This document shows positions 41,550 through 51,630 of a DNA stretch of 64,000 nucleotides, piece by piece. The notes below the pieces were generated by a model. The model was not told the DNA's origin and did no database searches. It saw only the letters and a program-made list of their open reading frames with translations. Within the stretch, counting starts at the first letter, position 1. Every line of letters starts with the position of its first letter. A program made the position numbers and the translations under genes. The DNA is from Rhodococcus sp. (in: high G+C Gram-positive bacteria) (GTDB lineage Bacteria > Actinomycetota > Actinomycetes > Mycobacteriales > Mycobacteriaceae): assembly GCF_023264675.1 (NCBI RefSeq), contig NZ_JAHFVG010000030.1:1-64000 (forward strand), given 5' to 3'.

Positions 41550-44531
41550 ATGGCAGCGTCAGTTACGCCGTGGTGGAAGGCTCTGCAGATCCGCAAAGAG
41601 ATCGTCAGCTCGTCGGGCCAGATCGACGACGTCCAGATGTCACTGTTCCAAGCAGTTCACGGTCATGGTCCGACGCGACCGCCGTACGCCGAAGCCGCGT
41701 ACTACGGGTCGATCACACACCCGACCGAGCGGCTCGTCGGGCTGCTGACAGAAATCGCCATTCGCATCGGCGGCGAAGCCGACTACGGCAAGGCGCGCGC
41801 GTTGACTCGCCTGGACCAAGGCATGGGCGGAGGTAAGTCGCACGCGTGCATAGGTGCTTATCACCTTGCGGCCAATCCGGCGGCTCTACTGCAGACCGAG
41901 TTGGGTCATGCCGTTGCTGCGTCAGCAGCTGAACGGATCGGTCGTCCTCTTGCGGCGGACTTAGGCAATCCAGCAGTCGTCGTACTTCCGTGTGACAGCA
42001 TGACGCCATTCGCGCCAGTCCAAGAGCTCGACGGCCCGGCGACCACTCTCTACGAGCGGTTCCTGTGGCGGCTGTTCGGGAAGGACTACACCCTCTATGA
42101 GCGCTATCAGCCACATTGGAACAACAAGAGCAAGATCGCTGAAGCACTCAAGGCGGTCAACCGGCCGGTCCTGATCATCATCGACGAGATCCTCGACTAC
42201 ATCGGCAACGGCCTCGACGGCGCGAACAAGCCGGAGCTCGAAGCTCAGGACGTGGCGTTCCTTCGTGCTTTGCTCGACGCGGTCAACGACGTCCCCCAGG
42301 TCGCGCTTCTGGTGGTCATGATCGCGTCCGACAAAGACAGGATTGCACTGTCCCCAGTTGCTCAGGCAAGGCGTGACGATCTCAACGGATTGCTCGACCG
42401 GAATGGCTTACCGGCGGTGGTGACCGAAGTGGGCGACTTCGCCGACATTCTGCGTCGACGGTTGTTCGAGTCCGAACCTCCGACCGAGGTACTGGCCGCA
42501 ACCGCAGCACTCTACGAGGGCGTGCACGCCGACAAGGCGTGGTCCAAGAACGTTTGGGACGCAATAGGTTCGACCTGGAGACGCGACTGGAACGACCAGG
42601 TTTCCGAGTGCTATCCATTCCATCCGATGCTGATCGGCATCGCGAAGGACGAGTGGAGCATGGTCACAGGGTTCCAGAGGGTTCGCTCGACGATTCGCAT
42701 CTTCGCCGCCACGGTGTATGCGCACCAGCAGCGTGGACTGCAGGGAGAATGGGTGCCCACCCTGATCGGACCCGGTGACTTGCCACTGTCGGACAACTCG
42801 GTCCGAGAAGCCTTGCTGGGCTCGGGTCTCGTGGAGGACGACAAGACAATCGCGAACTACCGCAGCCTCGCGGAGAACGAAGTGGTAAACGCAGCTCGGG
42901 ACGGCGGAATCGCCCGAAAACAGGACCTGGACAGGGGCCCGTTGATGTGGGCGCAGAGCAATCCGTACGCCTCAGAGCGAGCTGCAACGTTCATCTTTCT
43001 CGCCAGCATCGTCGGGACGCTCCGGCCCGGACGCGGCAAGGGTGCCAGTGCGCCAGAGGTCAAGGCGGCCACAAGCATTCCCGACGCCCTGTACACCGTC
43101 ACCGACGCAGACGAAGTGCTCGACGGCCTGGTAAGCCAGAACAGGGGCATGAACGCAGTCGAGTCGATCCCCGGTCAGGGCAACAACAAACCGGCCCGAT
43201 ACTTCCTGTCGACCCGGCTCACGCACAGAATGCTCGTACAGAACATCAAACGGACCATCACAGACTCTGAGCGTGACGCGACGATCTCGACATTCGTCGA
43301 AAAGCTGGCCAGCAGTGGGCCTTTCCGCGCTCTCAAGTACATTGCTGCCGATCACGATCGGACGCCGACGGAGGTGTTGACCACCGCCGGAATCGACAAC
43401 GCCCACGTCAATCGGCTGGTTGTCCTAGACCCGGCGCAGTTCAGTCTCCGCAACGGAATGGAGAAGGCCACTCTGGTGGCGCTGACCGCGGCGATGGGCG
43501 TCGACGTCGATTCCACCAGCACACCCGTGCAGTGGGCCAGTAGCGCTGTCTTCGCCGTCGTCAACACCCAACGCAGGGCAGTGATGCGCGGCGTGGCCGT
43601 TGAATTCATCGCACGGCAGAAGGCGTTGGCTGCGCCGGAAGTCCAGAACGACGAGGAACTCAAGGCGGTCGGCACCAAGGAGGTCGCCTCCGCTCGTGAG
43701 CAACTCGAGAAGCACCTGCGGCGCGCGTATCAGCACGTCGTATTTCTCGCCCAGCCCGATCCTGAAGGCGCGCGAGTCGTCGATCAACATTCGTTCGACG
43801 CCGACAACCTGACGGCTCTCGACGGCACAGCAGTATGGAAAGGGTTGGTGGAGAAGAACAAGGCACTCGACTCGGGAGCGTTCACGGCCAAAGCGCTAGT
43901 GCACAATCTGCGGGACCGCGACTACGGCCGCAGCCTGTCCGACATTCGCAGCGCGTTCTACAGCGCCCCCCGACTTCCGCTGCTCTACGGTGCAGATGCC
44001 GACCTGCAACGCGCGATCTTCGAGGCCGCGGAGCAGGGCAAGATTCGAATCGTCGACGCCACCGATCAGAGTGTCGTGGTCACGAGCTCGAACCAGATCA
44101 ACCTCACCAGCACTGGACTACGGCTCGCCAAGCCAACAGCTCCGGGCGAGCCATCGGATGGCGATGGACATTCGGGGGGCGATGGACCAGGGTCCGGAGA
44201 GCCGTCGACAGGAGACGGTAACGATGGAGGCGGCGCGGGACACGGTGCCGGACATGGCGGCGTCGGCGCGGGAGGCAGTGATGTCAAGGACGAGCCAGAG
44301 GCAAAGGTGGAGAAACGAATCGAGGTTTCCTTCACTCACAACCTCCTGAATCAGGAGGAGGCTGCAGACAAGTTCGCTGCCCTGTTCAGGAGTCTGTATG
44401 TGGCGTGCGATGTCCGCCAGATCAGTTACATCCAGGGCTCGCTGCAGCTGGTCCTGGACGCCGATGCAGCAACCGACATTTCTGACCGAGCTACCGAACT
44501 GGGACTTACTCCGAGAGTTCGGGATATTTGA
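41550..44531 (+). CDS. DUF499 P-loop ATPase of the defence operon
   Basis: A 993-aa AAA-like ATPase. The N-terminal VTPWWKALQIRKEI is the usual beginning of DUF499 proteins. Walker A is GMGGGKS near 91 and Walker B VLIIIDEI near 207. A Gly/Asp/Ser-rich linker (about 863-917) separates the ATPase body from a C-terminal ~75-aa domain. Family members accompany DUF1156 methyltransferases and helicases in anti-phage islands. I favour ATG 41550 (GGGG upstream) because the family starts there; GTG 41499, overlapping the methyltransferase stop by GTGA, would add 17 basic residues. Confidence 0.85.
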   Translation: MAASVTPWWKALQIRKEIVSSSGQIDDVQMSLFQAVHGHGPTRPPYAEAAYYGSITHPTERLVGLLTEIAIRIGGEADYGKARALTRLDQGMGGGKSHACIGAYHLAANPAALLQTELGHAVAASAAERIGRPLAADLGNPAVVVLPCDSMTPFAPVQELDGPATTLYERFLWRLFGKDYTLYERYQPHWNNKSKIAEALKAVNRPVLIIIDEILDYIGNGLDGANKPELEAQDVAFLRALLDAVNDVPQVALLVVMIASDKDRIALSPVAQARRDDLNGLLDRNGLPAVVTEVGDFADILRRRLFESEPPTEVLAATAALYEGVHADKAWSKNVWDAIGSTWRRDWNDQVSECYPFHPMLIGIAKDEWSMVTGFQRVRSTIRIFAATVYAHQQRGLQGEWVPTLIGPGDLPLSDNSVREALLGSGLVEDDKTIANYRSLAENEVVNAARDGGIARKQDLDRGPLMWAQSNPYASERAATFIFLASIVGTLRPGRGKGASAPEVKAATSIPDALYTVTDADEVLDGLVSQNRGMNAVESIPGQGNNKPARYFLSTRLTHRMLVQNIKRTITDSERDATISTFVEKLASSGPFRALKYIAADHDRTPTEVLTTAGIDNAHVNRLVVLDPAQFSLRNGMEKATLVALTAAMGVDVDSTSTPVQWASSAVFAVVNTQRRAVMRGVAVEFIARQKALAAPEVQNDEELKAVGTKEVASAREQLEKHLRRAYQHVVFLAQPDPEGARVVDQHSFDADNLTALDGTAVWKGLVEKNKALDSGAFTAKALVHNLRDRDYGRSLSDIRSAFYSAPRLPLLYGADADLQRAIFEAAEQGKIRIVDATDQSVVVTSSNQINLTSTGLRLAKPTAPGEPSDGDGHSGGDGPGSGEPSTGDGNDGGGAGHGAGHGGVGAGGSDVKDEPEAKVEKRIEVSFTHNLLNQEEAADKFAALFRSLYVACDVRQISYIQGSLQLVLDADAATDISDRATELGLTPRVRDI

Positions 44532-44653
44532 GAATCTCGCGTTCCGATTCGCAGGGAGAATCGAAGTTTGGTCGTGGTCTGCGCCGGGGGTGCGGAGCCG
44601 GATAGCAACAGACGTGCAGAATGTGGCCGATCGGTTCGCTTTCGAGACTTTGC

Positions 44654-44662
44654 GGTATTATC
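44654..44662 (+). promoter_or_regulatory. GGTATTATC box, leaderless promoter
   Basis: TATTAT at 44656-44661 lies exactly 7 nt before ATG 44669, so the transcript should begin at or next to the start codon. A member of the recurrent box. Confidence 0.6.
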
Positions 44663-44668
44663 GTAGAG

Positions 44669-44914
44669 ATGAGTCGACCTAGGTTGAGGATGTGCGCGAT
44701 GCGGAGACCGGCGGTCCACTGGGAACCGACCGAGCCGGGAAGCCGGGTGCTGGGTGTGGAACTCACATTCGACGAGCAGGGGGGAGCGTTCTACATCGGT
44801 CTATGGGCTCGGCAAGTGATCGTCCTATGGTCACGCCGAAGCCCGAATCCCGCGGCGATCGCCCAGGATGTGCGCCGGGTCGAAGATCAGGCTCACAGGA
44901 AGGCCGATAGGTGA
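44669..44914 (+). CDS. hypothetical protein, 81 aa, leaderless
   Basis: A basic N-terminus (SRPRLRMCAMRRPAVHWEP), then the strands VLGVELTFDEQGGAFYIGLW. A small alpha-beta protein of unknown family. It overlaps the HD-domain gene start by GTGA, so the two formed an operon driven by the leaderless promoter. Confidence 0.6.
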   Translation: MSRPRLRMCAMRRPAVHWEPTEPGSRVLGVELTFDEQGGAFYIGLWARQVIVLWSRRSPNPAAIAQDVRRVEDQAHRKADR

Positions 44915-45422
44915 TGGAGATCCTCGGCGACGCGGACGCGGAGCAGTTGGCGGAGGCGCTGGCACGTCAGCATCATGCGGGGCAGACCGATCGCAGCGGC
45001 GTGCCTTACATCGAACATGTCGAAGCTGTCGCGCGATCGCCGTACCTGTCGTCCAGCCGACACCGCCAGGTCGCGTGGCTCCATGACATCGTCGAAGACA
45101 CCGCCAGGTCGCGTGGCTCCATGACATCGTCGAAGACACTGACGTCACCCTCCCTGATTTGGCGGCCGCGGGGTTCAGTGCCGACGTCGTGCACGCGGTC
45201 GACCTGCTCACTCACACCCCAGGACATCCCCGTAGGGGCTACATCACCGCGATCGCACAGGACCCACTCGCGCGACCAGCCAAACAGGCTGACAACCGAC
45301 ACAATCTCTCCCGCAACTCCGACCTGGCCGATGATCAAACCCGAAAAAGACTGTACGAGAAATACACTCGCGAATGGGTCTGGCTCCACGAGGAGCCCAC
45401 CGATCCGGAAGGGCACCGGTAG
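44911..45422 (+). pseudogene. HD-domain phosphohydrolase, frameshifted by a 38-bp tandem duplication
   Basis: The reading frame starting at GTG 44911 encodes an HD-domain enzyme: QHHAGQTDRSGVPYIEHVEA, then VAWLHDIVEDT, with the metal-binding HD pair. At 45101 a second copy of the preceding 38 bp shifts the frame. Removing one copy restores DTDVTLPDLAAAGFSADVVH, then LTHTPGHPRRGYITAIAQ and AKQADNRHNLS to the stop at 45422, about 157 residues. The family is the small HD group related to the (p)ppGpp-hydrolase domain, seen on phages and plasmids. As written the protein loses everything after the first HD motif. The rest of the frame looks intact, so the event is probably recent. Confidence 0.8.
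45063..45138 (+). repeat. perfect 38-bp tandem duplication
   Basis: 45063-45100 and 45101-45138 are identical. The flanking bases on both sides also match for a few positions, as expected from replication slippage. 38 is not a multiple of three, so one extra copy breaks the HD-domain gene; loss of a copy would repair it. Confidence 0.9.
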
Positions 45423-45492
45423 GCGGACATCCGGGACATAGCGCTTCGCGCCGTCCGCGAGAAGACAGCACGATCGAGAGAAAGCAGCAGAC

Positions 45493-45783
45493 ATGGCAGA
45501 TGCATTCTGGAAGAACGTTGACAACAGCTTGGACCGAATCGCCACCGCCACAACGGTGGACGAGGTCATCGACACACTGAACGAACACTTCGAGAAGTCC
45601 AGCGGCGACGCCTTCTTCGGTGGTTCAGGGGGAGATCGGCAACTCTACGAAACGCTGATCACGGCAGGCTGGACCATCGTCTGGTCAGAAGCGGTGTACT
45701 ACTTCGCAGCGAAAGACACGGCAGGGAACGTGCTCACCTACGTCGAAGGCGACGTGTACCGAGGGGACCAGAAGGTCACATGA
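45493..45783 (+). CDS. hypothetical protein, 96 aa
   Basis: ATG with AGAAAGCAGCAGAC upstream. An N-terminal helix is followed by a beta-rich half (TIVWSEAVYYFAAKDTAGNVLTYVEGDVYRG). Soluble, no Cys. Unrecognised. Confidence 0.6.
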   Translation: MADAFWKNVDNSLDRIATATTVDEVIDTLNEHFEKSSGDAFFGGSGGDRQLYETLITAGWTIVWSEAVYYFAAKDTAGNVLTYVEGDVYRGDQKVT

Positions 45784-45943
45784 ACTACCGAACAGGCAGA
45801 AGTCATCTCGCGGTTGCTGAGCGAAGCGGGGACCGGCCGAGGTGAGTTGAACGTGCTTTGCGAAGGTTCGTGAGAGTGGGCGATCATGGCGACGAGTGCG
45901 CGGCTCCGCCCCTGAGGCGTGTGGGTCAGCTCACCGGCTCGGC

Positions 45944-45949
45944 TAGAAT
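45944..45949 (+). promoter_or_regulatory. -10 element (TAGAAT) of purA
   Basis: TAGAAT, with transcription predicted near 45956, gives a ~95-nt leader before the AGGAG ribosome binding site at 46040-46044. The rest of the 45784-46050 gap shows no gene. Confidence 0.45.
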
Positions 45950-46041
45950 GCTTCCTTGCCACTGTCGCGCCCGCGACGAACGGTGACTGCTGCGTTCGCT
46001 CGTGTGCATCTGCAGCACGTCCTTGGATGAAAGCAACGTAG

Positions 46042-47340
<1,299 letters not shown>

Positions 47341-47546
47341 CGGAATCCGGCATCGAAATCCGAGGCGAACGGTCTCAGGGCTTTTGCAGTTACACGGTCT
47401 GGCACTCCTGAATTGGCCATCGGGCCCGAACAGATCCTCGGTCGGCGCGTTTCGTACCCACGTCGTGGAAACGCGGCAGTGCCTGCGCTGAGGGCGTACT
47501 TCAAGTTTGCGGATAAGACAGGCGCGGCCCTGGCACCATCGGGACC

Positions 47547-47780
47547 ATGACGCGACGGACGATCACCATTGAAGTGGACATCCCCGGCACTCCGGCAGGC
47601 TCGAAGTCCGAGGCGGCCTCCGAGCATGACGAGCGATACGCAGATCTCGCGAACTCCGTGTGGATGGCCCTGCAAGCAGGCTCGTTCCCCTTCTCGGTGA
47701 CTCCGGACGCGAAGGCGGACACAGCCCAACTCAACAGCCGGTGGGACGGCTATACCGCCAACAACACGGTCATCTGGTGA
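47547..47780 (+). CDS. hypothetical protein, 77 aa
   Basis: ATG 47547, 206 bp after purA. N-terminal strand RTITIEVDIPGTP, acidic helix, then SRWDGYTANNTVIW. Soluble, small, unrecognised. It converges with the ImuA'-like gene, the stops 10 bp apart. Confidence 0.6.
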   Translation: MTRRTITIEVDIPGTPAGSKSEAASEHDERYADLANSVWMALQAGSFPFSVTPDAKADTAQLNSRWDGYTANNTVIW

Positions 47781-47790
47781 CGCAAATCGC

Positions 47791-48606
47791 TCACTGTCCC
47801 GACGCCGCTGTTGACCGAAAGGTATTCGTGGTCGATGCCACGCCGGACGAGACGGTGGTCCACTCGACAATGCCGCTCAGGGACGGACGCAGCTCGAATC
47901 GTCCCGAGACCATGGGGGTGCCGCGGCCGTACAGCGACGATTCGATCGTGATTGCACGGACGCGCCCGCGGCCGAGGGTGATTCCGTCGACGCTGACGGG
48001 CCTGGATTCGATGGTGAAGTCCGTACCTGGCAGCCGCCCGTCGGTGGTCACGAGGACCGAGGCCTGCGAACGCATTCGCGCAAGCAATGCACGCCCTCGC
48101 GTGGGCGCAACGGCCCTGCCGTGCAACGTGGTGACCACAAGGTCGATTCCGTCGAGGCAGATCGATGCGACGGTGAGTGGGTCATCGCCGGGGTCGGGAA
48201 TGAACGCGATCTTGTCCAGTCGTGCACCCTGTTCGACGGCCGCGAGAATTCCTAAACGGGGTTGGCCGATCAGAGCAACATGGTGACCGGCGGCGCTCGC
48301 GGCGGCAACGAGGCCGGTGATGACGGACATCGCGCCGGTGACGGACAGTGAAGTGCCGCGGGCGAGAGAGCTCGATGGCAATAGCGCGCGAATCGGGAGC
48401 GGAGCGGGAAATGATCGCAGGGGGCGAGTGATCGGGATAGCCGGAGGATCTTGGGGCGAGGCGGGTGCCCGTTCCGCGGTGTTCGCTACGGGTGCGTGCG
48501 CTGTAGAACGCCCCGGTACGGCCGCCATTTTGCGCCTGAGGGCCGCGACCTTGTCTGCCGTGCTCAGCGAAGCCAAGGCGTCGCGATCGAACGCATCAGA
48601 GGCCAC
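47791..48606 (-). CDS. ImuA'-like RecA-related protein, orphan
   Basis: A 271-aa protein with the layout of actinobacterial ImuA'. An N-terminal helix ALRRKMAAVPG leads to the RecA-like core SLARGTSLSVTGAMSVITGLVAAASAAGHHVALIGQPRLGILAA and then DKIAFIPDPGDDPLTVASICLDGIDLVV. In Mycobacterium ImuA' acts with ImuB and DnaE2 in mutagenic lesion bypass. The usual P-loop is degenerate (TGAMSV), as in that family. No imuB or dnaE2 lies beside it. I chose GTG 48606 (GGAAAGG upstream); ATG 48660 is an alternative. Confidence 0.7.
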   Translation of the reverse strand: MASDAFDRDALASLSTADKVAALRRKMAAVPGRSTAHAPVANTAERAPASPQDPPAIPITRPLRSFPAPLPIRALLPSSSLARGTSLSVTGAMSVITGLVAAASAAGHHVALIGQPRLGILAAVEQGARLDKIAFIPDPGDDPLTVASICLDGIDLVVTTLHGRAVAPTRGRALLARMRSQASVLVTTDGRLPGTDFTIESRPVSVDGITLGRGRVRAITIESSLYGRGTPMVSGRFELRPSLSGIVEWTTVSSGVASTTNTFRSTAASGQ

Positions 48607-48742
48607 GGGGGGTGCCTTTCCGGTGGGCCGACTTGGGGAACTATCCACCGCATAGAACATACATTCGATAGCGCCGCCGCGTGCCGACGGTGCCGGAGTG
48701 CGGCGGATGGTCTCGGCGCGAGGAAGTGCCATCCCCACGAAA

Positions 48743-48787
48743 AACAGGGAGAGTCCCCGATCGGCCTGATCGGGGACTCTCCCTGTT
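48743..48787 (-). terminator. perfect 20-bp inverted repeat terminator
   Basis: Arms 48743-48762 and 48768-48787 are perfectly complementary with a 5-nt loop GGCCT. It lies 30 bp beyond the secreted amidase stop and upstream of the ImuA'-like start on the same strand. It would end the amidase transcript and keep the two genes independent. On the minus strand it is followed by TTTTCG. Confidence 0.85.
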
Positions 48788-48817
48788 GAGTGCGTGCATC
48801 GATGTGCGGTACGGGCC

Positions 48818-49495
48818 TCAGTCGACGAAGTGGATCAGGTACACCGACGCCCCCGGCTTGTCGTGCTCGATCCACGTTCCGGCACCTTCGGAGTAGGTCC
48901 AGCCGCGGTTGGTCTGGCCAGGGGAGTGCTGGGACACGAGAGGGTAGTTCGGGTTCTCGTCGGAGAATCCGGTCACCATCGCGAGGTGGTCGATGATGCC
49001 GTCGGAATGCTTGCCGTCGTGAAGATCCCAGTCGTACGCGATGAGGTCTCCGAGTTTGGCGTCGAACACGTTGTTGTTTCTCCACGAAAGCTGCGTGATG
49101 GTGGCGACACCGGCATCGTTGACGAGGTAGTTCTTGAGCTCGTCGGCGATAGTCGCGGTTCGCGTCGGCCAGAAGGCCATGTCGCCCCGCGCGCGGCTCC
49201 CTCCGCGGTTGTCGTCGTCCATGCTGGTGTGGGTCCACTTGGCGGTGTCGGGCATTCCGCCGAACCACAACGCCTGGCTGACGAACCAGGTGCAGTCCGA
49301 CTCGTATTTCGGTGTGTCTTCGGCGTGAGCGCGTGCCCATGCGGCGGCCTTCTCGCCGCAGAACTGGCCGTAGCAGCTTTCCGGGGACGCGGAAGCCGTT
49401 GGTGCGGCGACGATTGCGGCCAACATGATCACGACGGCGGTCAGAGCGATGCTCGCGAATTGCTTGACTCGTTGGGTGTGCGTACGTGGTCTCAA
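48818..49495 (-). CDS. secreted amidase-domain protein
   Basis: A 225-aa exported protein. I chose TTG 49495 because AGGAGG lies 7 nt upstream; ATG 49555 would add 20 residues before the signal. Signal peptide about 1-37 ending ASA. The mature domain contains DCTWFVSQALWFGGMPDTAKW, with Cys as the probable nucleophile, and DHLAMVTGFSD with the His. This is the Amidase_6/CHAP-like pattern of cell-wall hydrolases. It could open peptidoglycan during transfer. It is not part of the transfer operon and is followed by its own terminator. Confidence 0.78.
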   Translation of the reverse strand: MRPRTHTQRVKQFASIALTAVVIMLAAIVAAPTASASPESCYGQFCGEKAAAWARAHAEDTPKYESDCTWFVSQALWFGGMPDTAKWTHTSMDDDNRGGSRARGDMAFWPTRTATIADELKNYLVNDAGVATITQLSWRNNNVFDAKLGDLIAYDWDLHDGKHSDGIIDHLAMVTGFSDENPNYPLVSQHSPGQTNRGWTYSEGAGTWIEHDKPGASVYLIHFVD

Positions 49496-49609
49496 AGAAT
49501 CCTCCTGAACTAGATCCAGCGGGGAAAACTCAACGTACGCGCGGTTTGCGAGCAATCCTCATAGCATTTGTCCGAATTGCTCGTAGGATCACTAGAAAGG
49601 GGGTCCGAC

Positions 49610-51049
49610 GTGGGACAACGACATGAATCTGTAGATCAGCGGTGGGTACCATTCCAGAACGCACTGAAGGAGCTGTCGTCCGCCGTGGACGCGAACGGAT
49701 CTCCACTCGGGGATGTCGGGGTGGCGGCCAAATTCGACAATCGAGTATTGCTCGCCGACGACGGCAGAGAAGTGATCGTCACCAACACCCTTGTCAGCAA
49801 CTGGAAGTCGGGGAACAAGCGCCCCAGCTTCCGGCAACTCCCGGTGATCAGCGAGATCTTGTTCGACAACGGGTGGCACCTGCCCTCGCTCCTGGGTCTC
49901 ATCCCGAATTATCAGGAGGACTGGATCCACGACGCAGTCGACACCGCCCGACGTATCGACGAGCTCAAGGCAACCGAAGAGCAGCTTCAACAGGCAGTGA
50001 GCTCGGCCGCCCGCAACGCCATCGGCCAGCTCGTCGCGGCAACCTGCGCCACGGGCAAATGGGCCGTCGCGGTCTACCCGAGCTACGAAGGACCCGGCCA
50101 GGAGCGGATGCATGTAGCCGACCGTCTCGATTTTCGGCGCATCGACGGAGAACACGCCCTACAGGTACATCTCGAAAGCGATTTGCGGGACTTGTTCTCT
50201 GGCTTGAACGTACTGGATTCGCCGGGCGCGTGGCCGCGATGGAAGCGCCAACCGGCGCGAGACCCTGACAGTGGACACCGCAAGGACGATGGAGTTCTGC
50301 GGTACTCCCTGGTGCATTCCTCGGCCCCGTTCCCGCCTGTGCCGTCGAGCCACTACCACCTACTGCGATCGGTATCGGTGGTCTCGCTGAGCCACGAATG
50401 CTGGCCGATGGACACCGGTGCCGCTCTGGCCCGCATGCTGGGCTTCGGATTCGCGAGCACACGGGCGCTGTCGAAGAGGTTCTTCGGCCTTCGTGACCCC
50501 GACATGGCGGAGGAGCATCGGACTCACCTCCATAGAGACCTGCACCATCATCGATGGCACCGGTACGTCTGGGGTCATTTCGGGACCGAGATCGCGAACG
50601 AGGGATTCTTTCCGGCGGATCCCTACGCCGGGCACGTGACCATCTGGCTGCGGCCGAGCCTTGACCTGCTGGAGAAGAAACGGGCCATCGAGCCCGCACT
50701 ACGCCGGAAGATGACCTCAGCCGAGAGCGTCGCCCACTATGCAGGCCTCGACCGGCGACTCGAAGAGCAAATGCACGCCCTGCAGAAACGGGGAGCCGAG
50801 ATCATCGACATTCCAGTCGATGTCGTCGGACCGAAATCGCTGTCCCGCCCGCCGCGCCGGACGCTGCAGTGGGAGCGGACCTTCATCAATGCACTGCAGG
50901 CGTACACCACGATCGTCGATCGAGGACTCGTACCCGAGCGCAACCGGCTCGCCATCCTCGATGCACTCGACGGCCAAACCGACATCGACAACGTTCTGTA
51001 CCGGTGGTTGCGCGATCGAGGATTGGTGCCAGCGACCATGCGGAACTGA
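49610..51049 (+). CDS. XRE-like regulator with large C-terminal domain
   Basis: A 479-aa protein. GTG 49610 is preceded by AAAGGGGG. Residues about 45-90 resemble a helix-turn-helix (VTNTLVSNWKSGNKRPSFRQLPVISEIL), as in XRE-family DNA-binding proteins. The following ~390 residues are soluble, with a basic RKMTSAESVAHY stretch and segments such as HRDLHHHRWHRYVWGHFG. I recognise no enzymatic motif. It could be a transcriptional regulator or a toxin-like effector. Confidence 0.6.
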   Translation: MGQRHESVDQRWVPFQNALKELSSAVDANGSPLGDVGVAAKFDNRVLLADDGREVIVTNTLVSNWKSGNKRPSFRQLPVISEILFDNGWHLPSLLGLIPNYQEDWIHDAVDTARRIDELKATEEQLQQAVSSAARNAIGQLVAATCATGKWAVAVYPSYEGPGQERMHVADRLDFRRIDGEHALQVHLESDLRDLFSGLNVLDSPGAWPRWKRQPARDPDSGHRKDDGVLRYSLVHSSAPFPPVPSSHYHLLRSVSVVSLSHECWPMDTGAALARMLGFGFASTRALSKRFFGLRDPDMAEEHRTHLHRDLHHHRWHRYVWGHFGTEIANEGFFPADPYAGHVTIWLRPSLDLLEKKRAIEPALRRKMTSAESVAHYAGLDRRLEEQMHALQKRGAEIIDIPVDVVGPKSLSRPPRRTLQWERTFINALQAYTTIVDRGLVPERNRLAILDALDGQTDIDNVLYRWLRDRGLVPATMRN

Positions 51050-51076
51050 AGGTCTCGCGCTGCGAATCCCTGGTGG

Positions 51077-51583
51077 TCAGTACTCGTCGGCGTCCATGCG
51101 ATCGGTGTTCGCCACGGCGGCTTCCGCCGAGGCGGGATCGGATAGGAAAGCGATTGCACGTTCGGCCCAGTCTTCGAGAGAGGGCGGATGGCCGCTGATG
51201 GTCCCTTCTCGCTCGCAATGGTCGCGAAATGCAGCCAATCCGCTCTCGACCAGTGCCGCCCCTGCCTTCCCGTCGTGCAATCCGGATCCGAACCCGAGCA
51301 CCAGCGCGGTGGCGTCTCCGCGGAATCCCTGCTTGCCGATGTTCCACGACTTCTGCTGTGCGTAGTCGGGCTCGCCGTACTTGAGCGCAGCCACCTGGTC
51401 GATCGAATAACCGACAGCGGTCGGCGACGAGACGAAGGCGGGGGAGAAGTGAGCCAGCGCGTCGGCGACGAGTCGAGTGGGGTTCTCGGCCAGCGTGGGT
51501 TCGGTATCCACTTCGGAGGACGTCATGACCTCGACCCAAAAGGTGACCTCGTCCAGTGCAGCATTGGCAGATTTCTTCGCCAC
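51077..51583 (-). CDS. hypothetical protein, 168 aa
   Basis: Convergent with the XRE-like gene. Soluble, acidic, Ala-rich. ATG 51583 is preceded by AGGAGCCGATCACGTG. A middle Gly stretch (ALVLGFGSGLHDGKAG) and a Trp-containing helix near the end. No family recognised. Confidence 0.6.
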   Translation of the reverse strand: MAKKSANAALDEVTFWVEVMTSSEVDTEPTLAENPTRLVADALAHFSPAFVSSPTAVGYSIDQVAALKYGEPDYAQQKSWNIGKQGFRGDATALVLGFGSGLHDGKAGAALVESGLAAFRDHCEREGTISGHPPSLEDWAERAIAFLSDPASAEAAVANTDRMDADEY

Positions 51584-51630
51584 GTGATCGGCTCCTGTTC
51601 ATAGTCTGTTCGGTTGCAGCGTAGTGGTTT

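Noticed and set aside
35549-44531. Type 2 BREX or classical DISARM
   Set aside because: No PglZ, BrxA/BrxB-like, DUF1998 or PLD gene is present. The methyltransferase is DUF1156 type and the ATPase DUF499 type.
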